From the NCBI RefSeq assembly GCF_001650715.1, contig NZ_LWQT01000077.1, positions 1-64,000 on the forward strand: 64,000 nt of DNA, in the 5' to 3' direction. Both the position numbers and the translations under genes were made by a program. Below, one piece after another: positions 26,201 through 35,518 of this stretch. Under the pieces are notes generated by a model. That model did no database searches. It had not been told where the DNA came from and worked only from the letters and a program-made list of their open reading frames with translations. Each line of letters begins with the position of its first letter. Position 1 is the stretch's first letter. Source of the stretch: Paramagnetospirillum marisnigri. Lineage in GTDB: Bacteria; Pseudomonadota; Alphaproteobacteria; Rhodospirillales; Magnetospirillaceae.

Positions 26201-27646
26201 ATGGACATCCGGCCGGTTCTTTTCGTCAACGGCTTTCTGCTGCTGGTGCTTGCCGCCGCCATGGGCTTCCCGGCGGTGGTGGACCTGCGGGCCGACGATG
26301 GCGACTGGAAGGTCTTCGCGGTTTCGGCCATGGCCACCGGTTTCGTGGCCCTGGCCCTGGTCTTCGGCGCGCGGCCCAAGGGCCGCCCAAGCCTGACGCC
26401 GCGACAGGCCTTCATGCTGCCGGTGATCGCCTGGCTGCTGACCGCCACCTTCGCCGCCCTGCCCTTCGCCTTCAGCACTCTGCGCCTGTCGCCCACCGAT
26501 GCCCTGTTCGAGGCCATGAGCGGCCTGACCACCACCGGCGCCACCGTCATCATCGGCCTGGACAAGGCCCCCAAGGGCATCTTGCTGTGGCGGGCGCTGC
26601 TCAACTGGCTGGGCGGCGAGGGCATCATCATCATGGCGGTGGTGATCCTGCCCCTGCTGCGCATCGGCGGCATGCAGGTCTTCCGCATGGAAAGCTCGGA
26701 CAAGACCGACAAGATCAAGCCGCGCATCACCCAGGTGGCCACCGCCATCACCCTGATCTACGCCGCCTTCACCGCCCTGACGGCAGTGGCGTTCTGGGCG
26801 GCGGGCATGGGCCGCTTCGACGCCGTCTGCCATGCCATGGCGGCGGTGTCCACCGGCGGCTTCTCGACCTCCGACGCCAATCTGGCCCATTGGAACACCG
26901 CCGTCCAATGGGTGGCCATCTTCGCCATGCTGGTGGGCGGCTCCAGCTTCACCTTGTGGATCGGCCCGTGGAAGAACTGGCGGCCCAAGGTATTGGATGA
27001 TGCCCAGACCCATTGGTATCTGATGTTCCTGGGCGCCTTCGCGGGGGTGCTGGCGCTGTGGCAATGGGCGGTCAACGACATGAGCCCGGGCGTGGCGTTG
27101 CGTCACGCCGCCTTCTCGGTGACCTCGGTGGTGACCACCACCGGCTTCGTTTCCACCAATTACAGCGCCTGGGGCGGCTTCGCCCATGTAGTGTTCTTCG
27201 TCCTGCTGTTCATCGGCGGCTGTACCGGCTCGCCCGCCGGCGGCGTCAAGATCTTCCGCTGGGAACTGCTGTTCGCCATGGCGGGCATTCACCTGAAGCG
27301 GCTGTTGCATCCCCACGGCATCTTCGTCATCCACTACAATCAGCGTCCCATCGGCCAGGCGGTGCTGGATTCCGTGCTGGGCTTCGTGGTGATGTATTTC
27401 TTCACCTTCGCCGCCTTCGCCCTGGCGCTGACCATGGTGGGGGTCGATCTGGTCACCGCCTTGTCGGGCTCGGCATCGGCCCTGGGCAATGTGGGGCCGG
27501 GGGTCGGGAGTACCATCGGCCCCATGGGCAGCTATCGCGGCCTGCCCGAGGCCGCCAAGTGGATCCTGTCCTTCGAGATGATGCTGGGGCGCCTGGAACT
27601 GTTCACCGTGGCGGTGCTGTTCTCGCGCAGCTATTGGCGGGAGTAA
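26201..27646 (+). CDS. trkH: TrkH-family potassium transporter subunit
   Basis: This 481-residue membrane protein has four pseudo-repeats with selectivity-filter loops: LTTTGAT near residue 107, STGGFST near 222, TTTGFVSTN near 312 and LGNVGPG near 427. Each carries the expected filter glycine. It forms the K+ pore of the Trk uptake system and needs a TrkA regulator, which is not in this window. It lies 7 bp before a second trkH-like gene. Confidence 0.9.
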   Translation: MDIRPVLFVNGFLLLVLAAAMGFPAVVDLRADDGDWKVFAVSAMATGFVALALVFGARPKGRPSLTPRQAFMLPVIAWLLTATFAALPFAFSTLRLSPTDALFEAMSGLTTTGATVIIGLDKAPKGILLWRALLNWLGGEGIIIMAVVILPLLRIGGMQVFRMESSDKTDKIKPRITQVATAITLIYAAFTALTAVAFWAAGMGRFDAVCHAMAAVSTGGFSTSDANLAHWNTAVQWVAIFAMLVGGSSFTLWIGPWKNWRPKVLDDAQTHWYLMFLGAFAGVLALWQWAVNDMSPGVALRHAAFSVTSVVTTTGFVSTNYSAWGGFAHVVFFVLLFIGGCTGSPAGGVKIFRWELLFAMAGIHLKRLLHPHGIFVIHYNQRPIGQAVLDSVLGFVVMYFFTFAAFALALTMVGVDLVTALSGSASALGNVGPGVGSTIGPMGSYRGLPEAAKWILSFEMMLGRLELFTVAVLFSRSYWRE

Positions 27647-27653
27647 GGCGGCC

Positions 27654-29111
27654 GTGTTCGCGATCATCGACCTTCGTCCCGTCTTCCAGGTCATTGGCGC
27701 CCTGCTCTGCGTCCTGGCGATGGCCATGGTCGGCCCCGCCCTGCTGGATTATCGCGACAACCACGCCGAATGGCGGGTCTTCGCGGTCTCGAGCGGGCTG
27801 ACCCTGTTCGCCGGGCTGCTGCTGGTGCTGGGAACCCATACCGGCTCCCATCGCCGCAGCCTGCGCCAGACCTTTCTCGCCACCGTGTTCGGCTGGACGG
27901 TGCCGGGACTGTTCGCCGCCCTGCCCTTCATCTATGGGCCGTTGCAGATGGATTTCACCGATGCCGTCTTCGAGGCGGTCAGCGGCCTGACCTCCACCGG
28001 GGCGACGGTGATCCACGGGCTGGACGCCCTGCCGCGCGGTTTGCTGCTGTGGCGGGTGCTGCTCAACTGGCTGGGCGGACTGGGGGTGATCGCCATGGCG
28101 GTGGCGGTGCTGCCCGACCTGGCCATCGGCGGCATGCAGATGTTCCGCCTGGAAGTCCCCGGCCCCGCCGAGCGCGCCACCAGCCGCACCCGACGCATCG
28201 CCCTGGTGATCGTGGCGGTCTATGCCGGGCTGACCGGGCTGCTGGCCCTGGCCCTGTGGGTGGCGGGCATGACTGGCTTCGAGGCGCTGGCCAACGCCAT
28301 GTCCACCCTGTCCACCGGCGGTTTTTCCACCTCGGACGCCTCCATCGGCCATTTCGACAATCGCGCGGTGGAACTGGTGGTGATGGTGGGCATGGTGCTG
28401 GGAGGGTTGCCCTTCCTGCTGTTCTTCCAGATGTCCCAGGGCAATCCGCGGGCCTGGACCAAGGACGGCCAGTTGCGCTGGTATTTCGGACTGATGGCAC
28501 TCGGCTGCCTGGGGGTTTCGGCTTGGCTGACGGCCAGCAAGGGGCTGGCGCCGTGGGATGCGCTGCGTTCGGGCAGCTTCACCGCCATCTCGGTGATGAC
28601 CGGCACCGGCCTGTTCACCCTGGAATACGGCAACTGGGGAGGGCTGCCCGCCGCCATCCTGCTGTTCCTGGCCTTTGTCGGCGGCTGCGCCGGGTCGACC
28701 TCGGGCGGGGTCAAGGTCTTCCGCTTCCAGTTCCTGTTCGCCGACGCCCTGGTGCAGTTGCGTCGGCTGTTGCGGCCCCACGCCGTGCTGATCCCCAGCT
28801 TCAACCGTCGCCCCATCCCCGAGGACGTGTTGGCCTCGGTGATGGGCTTCCTGTTCGTCTACGCCCTGGCCTTCGCCATGCTGTCCATGGCGCTGGCCTT
28901 CCTGGGGCTGGATTTCACCACCGCCATTTCCGGCGCCGCCTCGGCCCTGGCCAATCTCGGCCCCGGCCTGGGAGGCGAGATCGGTCCAGGCTCCACCTAT
29001 GCCGCGCTGCCCGATACCGCCAAATGGCTGCTGGCGCTGGGCATGGTGTTCGGGCGGCTGGAAATGTTCCCGATGCTGGTGCTGTTCGTCCCCGCCTTCT
29101 GGCGGCAGTAG
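27654..29111 (+). CDS. trkH: second TrkH-family transporter, tandem paralogue
   Basis: This 485-residue protein matches the upstream TrkH in layout, with filter loops LTSTGATVI, STGGFST, MTGTGLFTLE and LANLGPG. The third and fourth loops differ slightly from the first paralogue, so its ion preference or kinetics may differ. It starts with GTG seven bases after the upstream stop, so the two are probably made together. The tandem presumably arose by duplication. Confidence 0.9.
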   Translation: MFAIIDLRPVFQVIGALLCVLAMAMVGPALLDYRDNHAEWRVFAVSSGLTLFAGLLLVLGTHTGSHRRSLRQTFLATVFGWTVPGLFAALPFIYGPLQMDFTDAVFEAVSGLTSTGATVIHGLDALPRGLLLWRVLLNWLGGLGVIAMAVAVLPDLAIGGMQMFRLEVPGPAERATSRTRRIALVIVAVYAGLTGLLALALWVAGMTGFEALANAMSTLSTGGFSTSDASIGHFDNRAVELVVMVGMVLGGLPFLLFFQMSQGNPRAWTKDGQLRWYFGLMALGCLGVSAWLTASKGLAPWDALRSGSFTAISVMTGTGLFTLEYGNWGGLPAAILLFLAFVGGCAGSTSGGVKVFRFQFLFADALVQLRRLLRPHAVLIPSFNRRPIPEDVLASVMGFLFVYALAFAMLSMALAFLGLDFTTAISGAASALANLGPGLGGEIGPGSTYAALPDTAKWLLALGMVFGRLEMFPMLVLFVPAFWRQ

Positions 29112-29117
29112 TCCGGG

Positions 29118-29873
29118 CTACCTGGCTTCCGCCGCCATCACCGGCGTATAGGCCCTGACGATGCGATCATAGGCGCCGCTGGCCCGCAGCTTGGCCAGTC
29201 CCCGGTTGAAGGCGTCGCGCAAGCCCTCGTCGCGGAAGGCCATGCGGTAATCGGTGGGGGGGAACAGCGGGTGGAACCGCAGGGGTTGACGGGTGTCGAC
29301 CTTGGCGGCGACCTCGGGCTGATGGGCGAACCAGTTGAAGATGTTGCGATCCGCGATCACCACGTCGATACGGTCGAGATACAGCATGATGGGCTGTACC
29401 ACCTGGCGGCTTTCCTCCCGATAAAGGGGATTGGCCTCGACCACGGCCTTGAAGCGCGGCCCCAGATACAGGGCGGCCCGCTGGAAGGCGATGATCGACT
29501 TGCCCGCCAGATCCTCTTCCTTGTCGACAGCCAGATTGCGGCTGGCCAGGGTGATGGCGAAGTTCTGATAGGTGATGTAGACGTCGGAATAATGAGCGGG
29601 CAGCCCGACCTCCATGCGCTGGGTCAGGGCCGCTTCCAACTGCCCGCCCCCCAACTCCTTGGCGACCCGCCCCTGGGGCATGTAATGGGGCCGCAGGGTG
29701 TGGCCCTCCAGGGCCAGGGCCTCCTTGACGATGTCGTATTCCATGCCCCGGGTTTCCTCGGGGATGACATAGGGCGACAGCGACAGGCCGATGGCGACAT
29801 TGACCTCGCGCGCGACAGCGGGCGCGGTGATCAAGGCCAGCGAGAAACCGATGAGACAGGCGAGGCGGCACAT
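29118..29873 (-). CDS. periplasmic solute-binding protein, amino-acid type
   Basis: This protein has 251 residues with a signal peptide (MCRLACLIGFSLALITAPAVA) and a family 3 solute-binding fold, e.g. GMEYDIVKEALALEGH and an IAFQRAALYLGPR segment. I chose the ATG at 29873 with GGA before it; 29885 is also possible. No permease or ATPase gene is near, so it may be an orphan binding protein or a sensor partner. The ligand cannot be told. Confidence 0.8.
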   Translation of the reverse strand: MCRLACLIGFSLALITAPAVAREVNVAIGLSLSPYVIPEETRGMEYDIVKEALALEGHTLRPHYMPQGRVAKELGGGQLEAALTQRMEVGLPAHYSDVYITYQNFAITLASRNLAVDKEEDLAGKSIIAFQRAALYLGPRFKAVVEANPLYREESRQVVQPIMLYLDRIDVVIADRNIFNWFAHQPEVAAKVDTRQPLRFHPLFPPTDYRMAFRDEGLRDAFNRGLAKLRASGAYDRIVRAYTPVMAAEAR

Positions 29874-29961
29874 ATTCAGTTCCATCCTGAGGCAAGGCTC
29901 GATGGAACGCGGTAGGGCCGATTCTGTCAAGAATCGAGATGCGATTAATTCTGACGGGAAG

Positions 29962-30061
29962 GTGGGAGACCGGACAGCGACCCGGACCGGAAATCGTTAC
30001 GGCTGCTTCCTTCCGGACCTGACCGGGTTGGCGACGAGTCCGTCCGCGCCGATCTCCCGCC
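29962..30061 (-). ncRNA. ffs: signal recognition particle RNA, small bacterial (4.5S) type
   Basis: The minus strand holds the diagnostic apical loop sequence GGTCAGGTCCGGAAGGAAGC followed by AGCC, the SRP domain IV that Ffh binds. The flanks pair (GGGAGA with TCTCCC and GGAC with GTCC), giving a closed rod of about 100 nt, the size of bacterial 4.5S RNA. Ends are estimated from the pairing. It lies between the solute-binding protein gene and the hydrolase gene, upstream of no obvious partner. Confidence 0.93.
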
Positions 30062-30097
30062 GGGAAAATACGGGCACCCCGCCCCCGATTGCAAGCG

Positions 30098-30763
30098 TTA
30101 GATTCCGAAGGCCTGGCCCAGGAAGCGCAGCGCCAGCTGGGCACCGGGTCCGTCGATGCCGTGGCCCAGGCCGGGGCGCAGTTCGGTCAACACGGGCACG
30201 CCCACCGAGGTCAGGGCCTGTTCCGCCGTGGGCAGGCTGGCGGGATTGACCACCTCGTCATCCTCGCCGTGGATCAGCAGCACCCGGGGCCGGGCGGTGA
30301 TCTCGGCGGGCAGCGAGGCGGCATCCACCAAGGCGCCGGAAAAGCCGACCACGGCGGCGGGTGCCTTGGCGCGGCGCAGAGCCACATGCAGCGCCATCAT
30401 GGTGCCCTGGCTGAAGCCCACCAGGGCCAGGTCGGATTCGCCGACGCCCCACTTGGCCAGTTGCTCGTCGATGAAGGCGTCGAGGATCGGCGCGGTCTCG
30501 CGCACGCCAGCCGCGATCACTGTGGAGGTGCGGTCCTGCAGGCTGAACCACTGGCGGCCGAACGGCGCCATGTCGAATGCCTGGGGCGCGTCGGGGGCGA
30601 CGAAGGCGGCATCGGGCAGGATGGTGGCCAGGAACGGCGCCAGCTCGATCAGGTCGCTACCATCCACGCCCACGCCGTGCAGCAGCACCACCAGTTGCGC
30701 CGCCGGGCCGCCCGAGGCGGGGTCGACGCTGGGGCCGGTCAGGGTGGGGGGATGGGATGGCAT
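30098..30763 (-). CDS. carboxylesterase/phospholipase-family alpha/beta hydrolase
   Basis: This 221-residue cytoplasmic serine hydrolase has the nucleophile motif GFSQGTMMAL and later GEDDEVVN, with the expected Asp and a His near the C-terminus (GLGHGID). It resembles the small carboxylesterase/acyl-protein thioesterase family. AGGAG precedes the ATG. The natural substrate is unknown. Confidence 0.85.
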   Translation of the reverse strand: MPSHPPTLTGPSVDPASGGPAAQLVVLLHGVGVDGSDLIELAPFLATILPDAAFVAPDAPQAFDMAPFGRQWFSLQDRTSTVIAAGVRETAPILDAFIDEQLAKWGVGESDLALVGFSQGTMMALHVALRRAKAPAAVVGFSGALVDAASLPAEITARPRVLLIHGEDDEVVNPASLPTAEQALTSVGVPVLTELRPGLGHGIDGPGAQLALRFLGQAFGI

Positions 30764-30803
30764 GAGGGCTCCTGTCGGATGAGATCGGGGCCAGCACTAT
30801 GCT

Positions 30804-31682
30804 ATGCTCTGCTCTTTCGCACCAATCCAAACTGCGACCCCGCCCGTGATCGTCACCCGTTTCGCCCCCAGCCCCACCGGCGAGCTGCATCTCGGCCACG
30901 CCCATTCCGCCCTGTTCGCCCATGGCGAGGCCCGACGGGCGGGCGGGCGTTTCATCCTGCGCATCGAGGATATCGACCGGACCCGATGCCGCGCCGAATT
31001 CACCGACGCCATTCTCGTCGACCTGGCCTGGCTGGGGCTGGACTGGGAGCAGCCGGTGCGGCGGCAGTCCGAGCATTTCGACGACTACCGTTCCGCCCTG
31101 GCCCGGCTGGAGGGCGAGGGCCTGCTCTATCCCTGCTTTTGCACCCGCAAGGACATCGCGCGCGAGGTCGAGGCCGCCGGTCATGCTCCCCACGGCCCCG
31201 ACGGCCCGCTCTATCCCGGCACCTGCCGCGCCCTGTCGGCGGCCGAGCGCGCCGAGCGCATCGCCGCCGGCGAGGCCTATGCCCTGCGGCTTGACACGGC
31301 CGAGGCCCGGCACCGGACGGGGAAGCTGGCCTGGAGCGACCGCGAGGCCGGGCTGGTGGTGGCGCGGCCCGAGTTGTTCGGCGACGTGGTGCTGGCCCGC
31401 AAGGACACCCCCGCCAGCTATCACCTGTCGGTCACCGTGGACGACGCGCTCCAGGGCATCACCCTGGTGACCCGGGGGGTCGACCTGTTCGAGGCAACCC
31501 ATATCCATCGGCTGTTGCAGGCGCTGCTGGACCTGCCCACTCCCGCCTACGCCCATCACCGCCTGCTGCTGGACGAGCAGGGCCGCAGGCTGGCCAAGCG
31601 CGACAAGGCGCTGACGCTGCGATCCCTGAGCGAGGCGGGCAGATCGGCGGATGATGTGCGGCGAATGGCGGGGTTCGCCTGA
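30804..31682 (+). CDS. gluQ: glutamyl-Q tRNA(Asp) synthetase
   Basis: This 292-residue protein is a truncated glutamyl-tRNA synthetase with no anticodon domain. It has RFAPSPTGELHLGH (the HIGH-like site) and a CFCTR zinc-site remnant, and lacks the C-terminal tRNA-binding part. That is the GluQ-RS family, which glutamylates queuosine in tRNA(Asp). The start is uncertain between ATG 30804 and GTG 30846; the GTG would begin directly at the conserved VTRFAPSP. Confidence 0.9.
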   Translation: MLCSFAPIQTATPPVIVTRFAPSPTGELHLGHAHSALFAHGEARRAGGRFILRIEDIDRTRCRAEFTDAILVDLAWLGLDWEQPVRRQSEHFDDYRSALARLEGEGLLYPCFCTRKDIAREVEAAGHAPHGPDGPLYPGTCRALSAAERAERIAAGEAYALRLDTAEARHRTGKLAWSDREAGLVVARPELFGDVVLARKDTPASYHLSVTVDDALQGITLVTRGVDLFEATHIHRLLQALLDLPTPAYAHHRLLLDEQGRRLAKRDKALTLRSLSEAGRSADDVRRMAGFA

Positions 31683-31732
31683 GGAAAGCGCCCCCACCCC
31701 ACCTCCGGCGGGGGAGGGAGAGAGGGCTTCCC

Positions 31733-31758
31733 CCTCCCCCCGGCTTGCCGGGGGGAGG
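31733..31758. repeat. GC-rich palindrome after gluQ
   Basis: CCTCCCCCCGGC and GCCGGGGGGAGG form a 12-bp perfect stem around TT, with further C- and G-rich tracts on both sides (31691-31770). It separates the convergent gluQ and ubiB genes and may serve as a two-way terminator. Confidence 0.75.
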
Positions 31759-31778
31759 TCGGGAGGGGGGCCAGAACC

Positions 31779-33320
31779 CTACTTCGTGATCAGCAGGATC
31801 GCCAGGACGGCGGCCAGCACCCAGGGCAGCAGGCCGGAGAGCGGTGACTTGCGGCGCTGTTCGCCGAAGATGTGCCGAACTGTATCGGGATGCAGCTTCA
31901 GGCCCTGATTGACCATCATGGAATAGGTCTTCTCGGTCTCGGCCAGCAGGCGCGGCAGCCGTTCCAGCGAGCCCATCACATTGGTGGCGGCCTCGCGGAT
32001 CTTGGCCTCGGGACCAAGATTGGAGCGCATCCAGCCCTCGATCAGCGGCTGGGCCAACTGCCACATATTGATTTGGGGATCGAGGATGCGCCCGACGCCT
32101 TCGGCCACCAGCATGCTTTTTTGCAACAGCAAAAGTTGCGGCTGGGTTTCCATGGCGAAGGTCTCGGTGACCTGGAACAGCTGCCCCAGCAGCTTGGCGA
32201 TGGAAATCTCGTGCAGCGGGCGGCCCAGGATGGGCTCGGCGATGGAGCGGCAGGCCTGGGTGAAGGAATCGATGGACTGGTCGGACGGCACGTATCCGGC
32301 GGCGAAATGCACTTCCGCCACCTTGCGGTAATCGCCCGACAGGAAGCCCAGCAGCATCTCGCCCAGGAACCGCCGGGTGCGCTGGTCGACCCGGCCCATG
32401 ATGCCGAAATCCACCGCGATCAGCTCGCCCTGGGAGCCGATGAACAGGTTGCCGGGATGCATGTCGGCGTGGAAGAAGCCGTCGCGGAACACCTGGTTGA
32501 ACATGGCCTCGGCGGCCTTGGCCAGGATCTCGACGGGGTCGTGCCCGGCGGCCCGCAGGCGGTCCACCTCGTCCACCGGAATGCCCGTCACCCGTTCCAG
32601 GGTCAGCAACCGCTTGCCGGTACGGACCCAGTCCACCTCGGGCACCTTGAAATTGTCGTCGCCCAGGAAGTTCTCGGCCAGTTCGGCCGCCGCCGCCGCC
32701 TCGAAGCGGAGGTCCATTTCCAGGGTGACGGAATCCTCGAAGGTCTTGACCGTCTCCACCGGCTTCAGGCGACGAAGGCGCGGCATGGTCAGTTCGGCCC
32801 ATTCCGCCAGCCAAGTCAGCAGGTCGATATCGCGGCGGAACTTGGCCTCGACGCCGGGGCGCAGCACCTTGACCGCCACTTCGCGGCCCTCGGTGGTCAC
32901 CGCGAAATGCACCTGGGCGATGGAGGCCGCCGCCACCGGCATATCGTCGAAGCTGGAATAGTGGGCCGACAGCGGCGCGCCCAACTCCTCCTCGATGATC
33001 TGGCGGGCCTCGGTGGCGGGAAACGGCGGCAGCTTGTCTTGCAGATTGGACAGGTCGGCGGCCATCTCCTCGCCCAGCAGGTCGGCGCGGGTGGACAGGG
33101 CCTGGCCCAGCTTGATGAAGGAGGGGCCGAGTTCGGTCAGGGCATCGGCCAGACGCTCGCCCGGCCGCCCGGTGGAGGCCGAAGGCCGACCGCCGCGCAG
33201 CAGCGACGACAGGTGACGGGCCAGCGGCAGCATCTCTTCCAGCAGGAACAGCGCGTCGTGGCGCGCCAGCACCCGGCCGATGGTCAGAAGGCGATTGAGG
33301 TTGCGGATGGAGCGGATCAT
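31779..33320 (-). CDS. ubiB: UbiB, ubiquinone biosynthesis ATPase-kinase-like protein
   Basis: This 513-residue protein has the atypical ABC1/ADCK kinase fold (PVAAASIAQVHFAVTTEGREVAVKVLRPGV, then HADMHPGNLF) typical of UbiB, and a C-terminal membrane segment (SGLLPWVLAAVLAILL). It aids ring-modification steps of ubiquinone synthesis. It follows ubiE by 92 bp on the same strand, and the upstream hydroxyacid dehydrogenase may be co-transcribed. Confidence 0.93.
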   Translation of the reverse strand: MIRSIRNLNRLLTIGRVLARHDALFLLEEMLPLARHLSSLLRGGRPSASTGRPGERLADALTELGPSFIKLGQALSTRADLLGEEMAADLSNLQDKLPPFPATEARQIIEEELGAPLSAHYSSFDDMPVAAASIAQVHFAVTTEGREVAVKVLRPGVEAKFRRDIDLLTWLAEWAELTMPRLRRLKPVETVKTFEDSVTLEMDLRFEAAAAAELAENFLGDDNFKVPEVDWVRTGKRLLTLERVTGIPVDEVDRLRAAGHDPVEILAKAAEAMFNQVFRDGFFHADMHPGNLFIGSQGELIAVDFGIMGRVDQRTRRFLGEMLLGFLSGDYRKVAEVHFAAGYVPSDQSIDSFTQACRSIAEPILGRPLHEISIAKLLGQLFQVTETFAMETQPQLLLLQKSMLVAEGVGRILDPQINMWQLAQPLIEGWMRSNLGPEAKIREAATNVMGSLERLPRLLAETEKTYSMMVNQGLKLHPDTVRHIFGEQRRKSPLSGLLPWVLAAVLAILLITK

Positions 33321-33412
33321 TGCATTGCCCCTCGCCGGGCGCGCCCATCCGGGCGCTTGGCCGCCGCCTCAATGGCGGCCGGATGGCGGCGGCGGTGAGT
33401 CTTCGCCGCCAT

Positions 33413-34171
33413 CTAAATCCGCCAGCCGGAATGAATGGCGGCGATCCCGGCCGACAGGTTGCGCACGCTCACCTGCGAGAATCCGGCGTCGCGGATCATG
33501 GCGGCCAATTCCTCCTGGGGCGGGAACTTACGGATGCTTTCCACCAGATACTGATAGGCGTCGCGGTTGCCGGTGACCATCTCGCCCACCTTGGGCAGCA
33601 GCGAGAAGGAATAGCGGTCATAGGCTTCCTTCAGGCCCGGCACGATGACATGGGAGAATTCCAGGCACATGAACCGCCCGCCCGGCCTCAGCACGCGATA
33701 GGCCTCACGGATGGCGGCGTCCCAGTGGGTGACGTTGCGCAGACAGAAGGCGATGGTGTAGCGGTCGACGCTGCGGTCGGGGATGGGCAGGGCCTCGGCA
33801 TTGCCACAGACCCAGCCGACGCCGTCCAGGATGTTGCGGTCAAGGGCGCGGTCGCGCCCCACCGCCAGCATCTCGCGGTTGATGTCGCAGACGGTGACCG
33901 GGCCACCACCGCGCTTTTTCCAGCCGAAGGCGATATCGCCGGTGCCGCCGCCCACATCCAGCAGGACCTGATCGGGACGGGGGCGCAGTATGTCGAGGAA
34001 GGTCGCCTTCCACAGCCGGTGGACGCCCGCGCTCATCAGGTCGTTCATCAGGTCGTATTTCGATGCCACCGAATCGAAAACGCCGCGCACCAGCGAGACT
34101 TTCTCGTCCTCGGCCACGGTGCGGAAACCGAAATGGGTGGTACCGGATGTGTGCGAATGTTCAGTGGTCAT
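33413..34171 (-). CDS. ubiE: UbiE, ubiquinone/menaquinone C-methyltransferase
   Basis: This 252-residue protein shows the UbiE signatures FDSVASKYDLMNDLMSAGVHRLWK at the start, LDVGGGTGDIA for SAM, and a middle YRVLRPGGRFMCLEFS. It methylates the ring of 2-polyprenyl-6-methoxy-1,4-benzoquinol. It lies 11 bp after the FMN dehydrogenase gene and before ubiB, an operon with a quinone theme. Confidence 0.95.
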   Translation of the reverse strand: MTTEHSHTSGTTHFGFRTVAEDEKVSLVRGVFDSVASKYDLMNDLMSAGVHRLWKATFLDILRPRPDQVLLDVGGGTGDIAFGWKKRGGGPVTVCDINREMLAVGRDRALDRNILDGVGWVCGNAEALPIPDRSVDRYTIAFCLRNVTHWDAAIREAYRVLRPGGRFMCLEFSHVIVPGLKEAYDRYSFSLLPKVGEMVTGNRDAYQYLVESIRKFPPQEELAAMIRDAGFSQVSVRNLSAGIAAIHSGWRI

Positions 34172-34182
34172 GGGGCCGCACC

Positions 34183-35340
34183 TTAGCCGGGTTTTTCCGG
34201 GCTGTCACGACCGTCCCACAGCCAGCGGCGGTCGAGATCGCGCCAGGAGGGGCAGCCCAACTGCGCCAGGATGCGCTTCAGGTCGGCGCTCAGCAGTTCG
34301 ACCGCCCGCGCCGCTCCGGCGGCCCCCCCGGCGGCCGCGCCGTAATAGAACGGCCGTCCGGCGAAGACGAAATCCGCTCCCATCACCCGGGCTCGCGCCA
34401 TGTCCTCGCCCGAGCGGAGACCGCTGTCCATCACCAGCATGGCATCGCCTGCCACCACGCTGCGCACGGCGGCCAGGGCATCGATGGCGGCGGGGGCGGA
34501 ATCCTGCTGGCGCCCGCCATGGTTGGAGACCCAGACGCCATCCGCCCCGATGGCCAGCGCCTGTGCGGCGTTCTCGGGGGCCAGGATCCCCTTGACCAGC
34601 AGCTTGCCCGGCCAGGTCTGGCGGATATCGCGGATATCGTCCCAGCTCAGATCGTCCTTGATCTGCGACGAGATGAAGGCGGTCAGCGTCTGGCCGTCCA
34701 CATCGCCCGAATAGCGGGCCAGATTGGGAAAGCCGGGCGAACCGTGACGCAGCGTCGCCAAGGCCCAGGCGGGATGGGTCGCCACGTCCCAGGCGAAGCG
34801 CAGGCCGGGGCGGAAGGGCAGGATGAAGCGGTTGCGCACGTCGCGGCGGCGATCGCCCGCCAGGGGGACATCGACGGTGACGGCCATCACCCGGATGCCG
34901 GCGGCCCAGGCACGATCCATCAGGTCGCGGTTGATCCGGGGCTGGCGCGAGGCATAAAGCTGGAACCAGGCATTGCCACCCGCCGCCTGGGCGATGTCTT
35001 CCAGGGCCGTGGACGAGACCGTGCTGGCCACCATGGGAATGCCGCCCGCCTTGGCCAGGGCGGCCAGGGCCAGGTCGGCGCCCGGCCACATCAACCCGCC
35101 CATGCCCACCGGGGCGATGCCGAAGGGCTGGGCATAGGTGACATCGAACAGGGCCGCCGAGGTATCGGGCCGGACCCCCGTGCAAAACCTGGGCTTCAGC
35201 AGCACCGCCTCCAGCCGGTCACGGTTGCGGCGCAGGCCGCCTTCCTCGCCCGAACCGCCGTCCAGATAACCCCAGGCAAAGGCGGGGATGCGCCGCTTCG
35301 CCCGCAGGGCCATATCCTGGATGCAGCTCATGCGTCGCAT
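34183..35340 (-). CDS. FMN-dependent alpha-hydroxyacid dehydrogenase
   Basis: This 385-residue protein has the glycolate oxidase/lactate dehydrogenase barrel: a GIAPVGMGG motif, then KGILAPENAAQALAIGADGVWVSNHGGRQQDSAPA with the catalytic His and Arg. It oxidises a short hydroxy acid (lactate, glycolate or mandelate) and passes electrons to quinone or O2; the exact acid cannot be told. The start at 35340 has GAGGAGG seven bases upstream. It leads the ubiE-ubiB run. Confidence 0.88.
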   Translation of the reverse strand: MRRMSCIQDMALRAKRRIPAFAWGYLDGGSGEEGGLRRNRDRLEAVLLKPRFCTGVRPDTSAALFDVTYAQPFGIAPVGMGGLMWPGADLALAALAKAGGIPMVASTVSSTALEDIAQAAGGNAWFQLYASRQPRINRDLMDRAWAAGIRVMAVTVDVPLAGDRRRDVRNRFILPFRPGLRFAWDVATHPAWALATLRHGSPGFPNLARYSGDVDGQTLTAFISSQIKDDLSWDDIRDIRQTWPGKLLVKGILAPENAAQALAIGADGVWVSNHGGRQQDSAPAAIDALAAVRSVVAGDAMLVMDSGLRSGEDMARARVMGADFVFAGRPFYYGAAAGGAAGAARAVELLSADLKRILAQLGCPSWRDLDRRWLWDGRDSPEKPG

Positions 35341-35518
35341 CGCCGTGCCTCCTCGCGCTGAAAGCTCACCCCTGCTTGGTAGCCGTCCCTGGGCGTGCTG
35401 GCAACGACCGGATAAGGCATAGGTCGCCCAAGCCATTCGATTTATGCTATGGCCTTGGAGGGGAGTAAGCTTGGCCTGATCCGGGGTGGGCCGCCATGGT
35501 GAGGAGACGAGGGGAGCC

